Shown here: one piece after another, positions 41,199 to 44,202 of the stretch
Layout of the letters: each line of letters begins with the position of its first letter
Numbering within the stretch: the first letter of the stretch is position 1
Origin: Sulfurimonas sp.
GTDB lineage: Bacteria; Campylobacterota; Campylobacteria; Campylobacterales; Sulfurimonadaceae
Assembly: GCA_030247515.1 (NCBI GenBank)
Contig: JAOTSA010000006.1
Location: 1-44,202 of the forward strand
Direction of reading: 5' to 3'
DNA: 44,202 nucleotides
Notes under the pieces: model-generated
Seen by the model: the letters and a program-made list of their open reading frames with translations, nothing else
Told to the model about the DNA's origin: nothing
The model's database searches: none
Position numbers and translations under genes: made by a program

Positions 41199-42163
41199 AC
41201 TGCGAACGTTATGATAAGTACTCGAAGAGAATCTTTTTGTACACCCTGCGCTTTGTCGTTCATAGTTTTTAAAAGTAGATTCTCTGCTTCTGAGATAACG
41301 TTAATCTTTTCAGAAATCATAGTAAACCATACACCAGAGAGTGTTTCGTATTCACCACTTGATGATGTAGCAAGGATGCCAGTTCTTTCGCCATTGATAT
41401 CTTGTAAGAGGCTTAAATACTCTTCTGTTTTAAAGATAGCATCTAATTTTTTTAGAAGCTCTTTATTTTGAATATTATCATAACTAAGCGCATCTGCTTT
41501 ACCAATCATGGTAATCCATTTGCTTAAATCCTCTTCCGTTAACTTAGTTGAGTGAGAGATGTTATAAGACATAAACGCTCTCTCAATACCTGAAGCCTCT
41601 TTAGCGTTAACTATCGTGATATATAAAGAGTATAACTCACTAATCTCTTTGTCAACTTGATTTTCCGTAACTTGCGTAAGCTGCTTGATAAACTTTGCTT
41701 GTGTCGGGTTATATACGGTTGAAAATATCTCATCAAATGTAATCTTTTTTTCATCAATAAGAGGTCTTACTGATTTGATTTTTGCCATAGCTGCAGTAAC
41801 ATCGTTTACATTTGCTTGAACTGCACTTCTATTTTCAGGGTTAATATCTAAAGTTTTTTCTTTTTGAGCCTGCTCAACATATTTTAAAACTTTATCATCA
41901 ACAATTTTTCTTTGCTCATGCAGTGATTTGAGAGTGTTGGCAGCCGCCTCACTACCGATATACATCGCACTCATACCACGCTCTCTAGCGATGTTTGTAA
42001 CTATTTCATTTAAGTGTGTGTTCAGTTCTAGCTTGTCTTGCAGACCTTGCGCCACCTTATATGCCATAAACGAACTGTAAACATAATAACTCGTCATCGA
42101 AAAGAGTATTACAATCGGTAAAAGACCAATCAGTCTTAATCTGTTTTTTAAACTAAGTCGCAT
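41111..42163 (-). CDS. NIT-domain sensor, N-terminal part of the frameshifted hybrid kinase
   Basis: 350 residues. TM1 (~10-33), then a long helical periplasmic nitrate/nitrite-sensing-type (NIT) domain with NIARERGMSAMYIGS and FMSYNISHSTKL, then TM2 (~317-340, VLIITFAVWLISIILAFLSM). The frame then leaves into KLLPTSNTLKTS and stops. Restoring one T to the run of five T before AAGTATG would join it to the kinase as AFFKYVLSTETATNIKHL. The gene starts by overlapping the HPt gene's stop (TAATG). Confidence 0.82.
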   Translation of the reverse strand: MRLSLKNRLRLIGLLPIVILFSMTSYYVYSSFMAYKVAQGLQDKLELNTHLNEIVTNIARERGMSAMYIGSEAAANTLKSLHEQRKIVDDKVLKYVEQAQKEKTLDINPENRSAVQANVNDVTAAMAKIKSVRPLIDEKKITFDEIFSTVYNPTQAKFIKQLTQVTENQVDKEISELYSLYITIVNAKEASGIERAFMSYNISHSTKLTEEDLSKWITMIGKADALSYDNIQNKELLKKLDAIFKTEEYLSLLQDINGERTGILATSSSGEYETLSGVWFTMISEKINVISEAENLLLKTMNDKAQGVQKDSLRVLIITFAVWLISIILAFLSMCYLLKLLPTSNTLKTS

Positions 42164-43659
42164 TATTTATCCTCTTTTTTTGATATAAGTGTCAAGATTG
42201 CAATAGACTGCTCTATATAATCTCTGATTTGTACAGTATCTACTGCACTAAGAATGCCCTCTAGGGATGTGTCAAATTCGTGTATTCGCATATTTTCATT
42301 CATTCCTTTAAATTTTAGTGCGGCATTTTTGTAAGCGGATAAGTCACCATTTTGTACTGCACTCTCTAAGCTTAGTATTATCTCTTTTACCTCAATGAGG
42401 TAATCATCAAAAAGCTCATTGAAGCTCTCTATATCTAAGCCCATCTCATATGCAATTTTTGCTTTGTCATAATGAAGAACAACATCTGCTTCATCGTCGA
42501 TGATTTCCAGTGGCTCTTCGTATGGTGTTAAATAGTTATCTTCAATGGGTTTTTCAATCTCCACAACTTCAGGAATCTCTACATAGCTCGGCTCACTCTG
42601 TTTTAAAATCAGAGGTTCATCTTTAAAAGACAAAATCAAATCTTCATCATCTTCTTTGTCTGCCACAGAGGTTTGTGAAGGTGCAACCTCCGCATTTTCA
42701 TTTTTTGCTAATTTGTTGATGATTTTATAAAATCTATCAAGGTTTGTATTTATCTCATGCTCATCATAGGATGTGTTGACGATTTTAAGTGCATCAAGTG
42801 CATCCTCAATCCTTAAGTTTGCAGCAACGCCTTTGAGTTTATGGGATTGGATTTTAAGATTATCCATATTCTCATGTTTAAGAGAGTTATAGAGATCCTT
42901 TTTAAAGCTATTTGCTTGCGCTATAAAGTCTTGAATAAACTCTTCTACGAGGTCAATCGGCAATCCTAAATCGTGTGACGCTACTTGCGGGTCATAGACA
43001 TAACTTTCAAAAGGAGATACTTCTTCTATCTCTGGCAGTTTTACCTCTGGCAGTGGCTCTTTTATGATTGCTTGAACAACAGGTTCTGCCTTTTGCACAA
43101 CAGGCTCTTCGGCAAGCAAATCATGCATGTCTATTGTAATTTCACGTGGTTTGCTTGGAGCTGCATAAACTGGCTCGTTGGACTCTTCTTCATAAGGGTC
43201 TTTAATGATACGAGGGCTTTGACTCTCATAACTAGGCTCTTTTTTAGGAGGAGTTAAGTCACGCATGATTGTTTTTTGCTCAGCTCTTTGCGTTGATGCT
43301 GTAGTGATGATTTGCGCTTCTTGTGTTTGTGAGAGCGACTTAAGATTTAAAAGCTCTATGATAAAAGCTTTTTGTGAAGGATTGTCTATAAGATAAATCG
43401 TTTTTACGGCGACATTGGTTGTGAATTTTCTATCTTTTGCACTGATAATGGCTTTTGCATCTGCTCCACTCTCATTGCAAGCGATATAATCAATCCAATG
43501 CACATGGTTAAAGTTGTGAATAAGACCAGGTGCTTTGATGAAAAGGTCCGCAAAATCTGCAGTAGCCGTTAGCAATTCTGCTACACTTGAGAATCCCAGA
43601 GCTTTGAGGTCAGACTCATCTATCCCCAAGAACTCTTTTTTGTAGTTATAAATTAACAT
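42163..43659 (-). CDS. HPt phosphotransfer protein with one intact and one degenerate HPt domain
   Basis: 498 residues. The N-terminal ~110 residues form a PAS-like fold by appearance (MLIYNYKKEFLGIDESDLKALGF). A long acidic, proline-rich linker follows (~115-225). HPt1 (~230-315) has the phospho-acceptor His273 in IQSHKLKGVAANLRI. A second HPt-like domain (~405-495) reads ALKFKGMNENMRI, with Leu448 in place of the His, so it cannot accept phosphate. The protein is likely a phosphorelay intermediate or scaffold for the kinase encoded downstream, to which it is coupled by TAATG. Confidence 0.82.
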   Translation of the reverse strand: MLIYNYKKEFLGIDESDLKALGFSSVAELLTATADFADLFIKAPGLIHNFNHVHWIDYIACNESGADAKAIISAKDRKFTTNVAVKTIYLIDNPSQKAFIIELLNLKSLSQTQEAQIITTASTQRAEQKTIMRDLTPPKKEPSYESQSPRIIKDPYEEESNEPVYAAPSKPREITIDMHDLLAEEPVVQKAEPVVQAIIKEPLPEVKLPEIEEVSPFESYVYDPQVASHDLGLPIDLVEEFIQDFIAQANSFKKDLYNSLKHENMDNLKIQSHKLKGVAANLRIEDALDALKIVNTSYDEHEINTNLDRFYKIINKLAKNENAEVAPSQTSVADKEDDEDLILSFKDEPLILKQSEPSYVEIPEVVEIEKPIEDNYLTPYEEPLEIIDDEADVVLHYDKAKIAYEMGLDIESFNELFDDYLIEVKEIILSLESAVQNGDLSAYKNAALKFKGMNENMRIHEFDTSLEGILSAVDTVQIRDYIEQSIAILTLISKKEDK

Positions 43660-43674
43660 AGATTCCCTTCGTCA

Positions 43675-44079
43675 TTAGATATTGCTATTTTGTTGCAATT
43701 TTTCATTTTCTTGAATATTTTTTCTTGGAGATGGTTTGCTAACAGAGATATAACCTGTCATTTGATCTTGCGCATTAAAAATGGGAGCAATTTCAATATC
43801 AATCCAATAGTACAGTCCGTCTTTACGGAGATTTTTAAGCATACCATTATAAACTTGTCCACTTTTTAAGGTGTTCCACATCTTCTCAAAAATCGATTCA
43901 TGAGTGTCAGGATGTTTTGTTATACTGATGTTATTGCCTAGAAGCTCATCAAGCATATAGCCAGACAGCTCACAAAACTTTCTGTTTGCAAATGTTACAT
44001 TGCCATGCAAATCAGTTTGAACGATAGCCACTTTACCTTCGAAAAAATACTCTTCATTTTTTGGTATAACTTTATTCAT
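43675..44079 (-). CDS. PAS-domain sensor protein, Aer-like
   Basis: 134 residues, a single PAS domain: VQTDLHGNVTFANRKFCELSGYMLDELLGNNISITKHPD, then KNLRKDGLYYWIDIEIAPIFN and GYISVSKP. This is the Aer-type PAS that can bind FAD or haem. There is no transmembrane segment or output domain, so it must act through a partner, presumably the HPt/kinase proteins encoded next. It is the first gene of the operon. Confidence 0.88.
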   Translation of the reverse strand: MNKVIPKNEEYFFEGKVAIVQTDLHGNVTFANRKFCELSGYMLDELLGNNISITKHPDTHESIFEKMWNTLKSGQVYNGMLKNLRKDGLYYWIDIEIAPIFNAQDQMTGYISVSKPSPRKNIQENEKLQQNSNI

Positions 44080-44115
44080 AAAAAAACCTAGTGTTAAAAA
44101 TCACAGAATCCGCTA

Positions 44116-44121
44116 AATATA
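44116..44121 (-). promoter_or_regulatory. -10 box of the phosphorelay operon
   Basis: TATATT on the minus strand (GCTATATTTAGC), 36 nt before the PAS gene ATG. The rest of 44122-44202 is AT-rich with no gene visible. Confidence 0.45.
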
Positions 44122-44202
44122 GCATTAATAGTTTAAAAAAAAACTTATATGTAACTATTTTTTATTATATTTGCATCTTTTACATTTAAAACTGCACTTA
44201 TC

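Overview
The window is a dense, low-GC chromosomal segment of a free-living Campylobacterota (Epsilonproteobacteria), most like Sulfurimonas and its relatives. I infer this from gene content and order rather than from any search. It carries csd3, pgbA and glcD together as in Helicobacter pylori, and fliW/bamD/lon together as in Campylobacter. It also has an LPP20-type lipoprotein, an NIT-domain hybrid histidine kinase and a haem-binding DUF3365-type sensor fused to GGDEF/EAL. Genes are tightly packed with many 1-8 bp overlaps, and several convergent pairs overlap at their 3' ends. I see no rRNA, tRNA, CRISPR array, complete insertion sequence or prophage.

Layout. 1-3071: envelope genes (DUF3108-like protein, a c-type cytochrome, an LPP20-like and an NlpC/P60-like lipoprotein) and a phosphoribosyltransferase. 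3132-9308: der followed by a five-gene glycan cassette (GT-C membrane protein, GT2 transferase, WbqC, sugar aminotransferase, small EamA/SMR membrane protein) that mirrors the logic of the Arn lipid A pathway. 9448-16089: housekeeping genes (hemJ, hpf, trpS, argF, hemB, ribA, rsmG), a DUF4160/DUF2442 pair and a hemerythrin. 16164-22376: a haem-c/GGDEF/EAL signalling protein, alr, an agmatine-deiminase-like enzyme, a 42-residue membrane peptide gene and an OprC-like TonB-dependent copper receptor. 22377-22679: an intergenic region with a consensus promoter, a terminated small RNA and a 19-codon hydrophobic ORF whose start region is complementary to that RNA. 22680-30741: ispG-dnaB-comEC, then yihY, glcD, pgbA and csd3. 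30854-35251: priA, a VapC-type toxin and its partner, two pseudopilins, a RelE-like toxin remnant and fliW. 35375-38541: bamD-lon. 38574-44079: a minus-strand phosphorelay operon (PAS protein, HPt protein, NIT hybrid kinase split by a -1 frameshift, CheY-like regulator).

The most notable features are: (1) a candidate type I toxin-antitoxin-like locus at 22388-22655 with the antisense RNA on the same strand as the toxin; (2) a family of seven palindromic REP-like repeats, three of them inside the priA reading frame, where they encode a duplicated peptide whose two DNA copies differ only at synonymous sites; (3) three genes with TATAAT-like boxes exactly 6 nt before the ATG, predicting leaderless mRNAs; (4) the split NIT histidine kinase, repairable by one base in a run of five T; (5) the Arn-like glycan cassette. 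All functional calls rest on motif recognition in the translated sequence. No database search was run.
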